DNA of 33,491 bases, taken from positions 1 through 33,491 of the forward strand of contig JAILEL010000124.1 of NCBI GenBank assembly GCA_024687845.1. Direction: 5' to 3'. Source of the stretch: Eubacterium sp. GTDB lineage: Bacteria; Bacillota_A; Clostridia; Lachnospirales; Lachnospiraceae. Positions 32,708 through 33,491 of the stretch are shown piece after piece; position 1 is the first letter of the stretch, and each line of letters starts with the position of its first letter. The translations under genes were made by a program, and so were the position numbers. The notes under the pieces were generated by a model. The model searched no databases. It had not been told where the DNA came from and was given only the letters and a program-made list of their open reading frames with translations.

Positions 32708-33491
32708 TTACACAGCTACTTTTACCACATATGGATTGTTAATCTCATTTGGGTTAAGATTTATTGTTTTTCTTTTTTTTGACAAATATACTCTTAGTAT
32801 GTTGTATGCTCCGACGCAGTCTGCGTTCCAGACCTTGTCTCCATCTTTATATAGACCTCTTTTTATTCGATTATTCTTCTTTGCCGATTCTTTTGTTACG
32901 CTTTCACATAGTGGACTGGTCTGACTTGTATATGCTTCATTTTGTTTGATCAGCGTTATCCCGTTCATTTCCAGCTTATACTGCAACATCATATACATCT
33001 TTGCATATGGAAGTGAATGCAATTTTTGATTTGTTACATTTCCCAAATCATTGTCTTTACGTATGTTTGTGATATCACCAATAACTACCGTATTTATCTG
33101 ATTTTTAACACAGTATGAAACTATATATCTGGTAACTTTGTGCAGATAATCATTTATAGTATTATTTTTCTTTTTATGAATTATTTGGATATGCTTTGAT
33201 GATTTTGGATATTTTATACCTTTTCCATTCTGCAAAGAAGACCACTGAGACTGCACGCGCGCAATCTCCTTATTAAAATAGTTGCATATAGAAAGATATT
33301 TTCTTCCCACAATAAATGTATCTCCATTTGTTGAATCATAACAGGTCATAAGTTTGTGAAGTCCCAGATCAATAGACAGATATCTGCCATTATCCGGAAG
33401 AGGCATTATATCCTCCACTTCATAAACTACTATGATATCGCATTTGTTACCTCACGGTGGATATATCTTAATCTGCTTTATGGCATCTGTG
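32708..33491 (-). pseudogene. tnpB: TnpB (IS605 OrfB) RNA-guided nuclease, partial and interrupted
   Basis: RuvC-type nuclease of IS200/IS605 elements. The C-terminal part keeps the RuvC pieces YLSIDLGLHKLMTC, TVVIGDITNIRKDND and WNADCVGAYNILR. TSQTSPLCESVTKESAKKNN stands where other TnpB proteins have a Cys4 zinc ribbon; only one Cys remains. Upstream of residue 1 the same frame reads GNKCDIIVVYEVED and, before an in-frame TGA (about 33455), AIKQIKIYPP, so the gene continues but is cut by a stop, probably CGA (Arg) to TGA. The GTG at 33418 or ATG at 33406 (GGAGG 5 bases upstream) could still start the RuvC part. The N-terminal half lies outside the window. Confidence 0.8.

Larger units (their letters stand above)
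32650..33491 (-). mobile_element. IS200/IS605-type element carrying tnpB, runs off the window
   Basis: Inserted in the REC-GGDEF gene. The right end, next to the 3' end of tnpB, is placed near 32640-32655, where coding homology stops and a hairpin lies. The left end and any tnpA are beyond 33491. The element is probably inactive because its tnpB has an in-frame stop. Confidence 0.75.

Noticed and set aside
1..33491. CRISPR array, tRNA or rRNA genes, prophage
   Set aside because: No regularly spaced repeats, no tRNA arm consensus and no phage structural genes were seen on either strand.

Overview
The window looks like a chromosomal segment of a low-G+C anaerobic Firmicute, most likely a Lachnospiraceae member (Butyrivibrio/Pseudobutyrivibrio/Roseburia-like). 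The case rests on a one-chain pyruvate:ferredoxin oxidoreductase, Gram-positive cell-wall genes, strong AGGAGG ribosome binding sites, a DnaD/DnaC helicase-loading pair and a long (402 aa) PRPP synthetase. The genus is an inference; no rRNA or tRNA gene was seen.

Layout. 1-3.6 kb: nifJ (PFOR), minus strand. 3.8-16.2 kb: an accessory region, all minus strand. In transcription order it holds an asymmetric heterodimeric ABC exporter (16150-12663); a second unit with a tandem-duplicated methyltransferase, a degenerate membrane-anchored PP2C-like protein, a HemW-like radical SAM enzyme and a 77-aa Gly/Pro-rich one-helix membrane peptide (12566-7958); a MacB/FtsX-type permease and its ATPase with their own promoter (7788-5423); and, behind a possible attenuator, an acyl carrier protein with a BtrH/C39-like protein (5199-3860). 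This is the best candidate in the window for an undescribed system: modification enzymes, a small membrane peptide and two exporters.

16.3-19.0 kb: the conserved rpmG-secE-nusG-rplK-rplA block, with a promoter, a structured leader before rpmG and an L1-type leader candidate before rplK. 19.0-22.9 kb: an RsuA-type pseudouridine synthase, uppP, a TagGH-type polysaccharide ABC exporter and a lipoprotein (cell-envelope functions). 23.1-24.1 kb: ilvE. Divergent from it on the plus strand are murC, then dnaD-like, dnaC-like and prs (24.6-29.6 kb). The murC-dnaD gap holds a strong terminator and an array of five DnaA-box-like 9-mers just upstream of the dnaD promoter.

29.7-32.1 kb, minus strand: a VanY-type peptidase with altered active-site motifs, a YbaK/ProX-type deacylase and an unknown membrane protein. 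32.2-33.5 kb is a decaying locus. A REC-GGDEF response regulator gene carries a frameshift, an apparent internal deletion and a truncation by an IS200/IS605-type element. That element's tnpB has an in-frame TGA and runs off the window. Short dispersed repeats and promoter-proximal dyads recur between genes.
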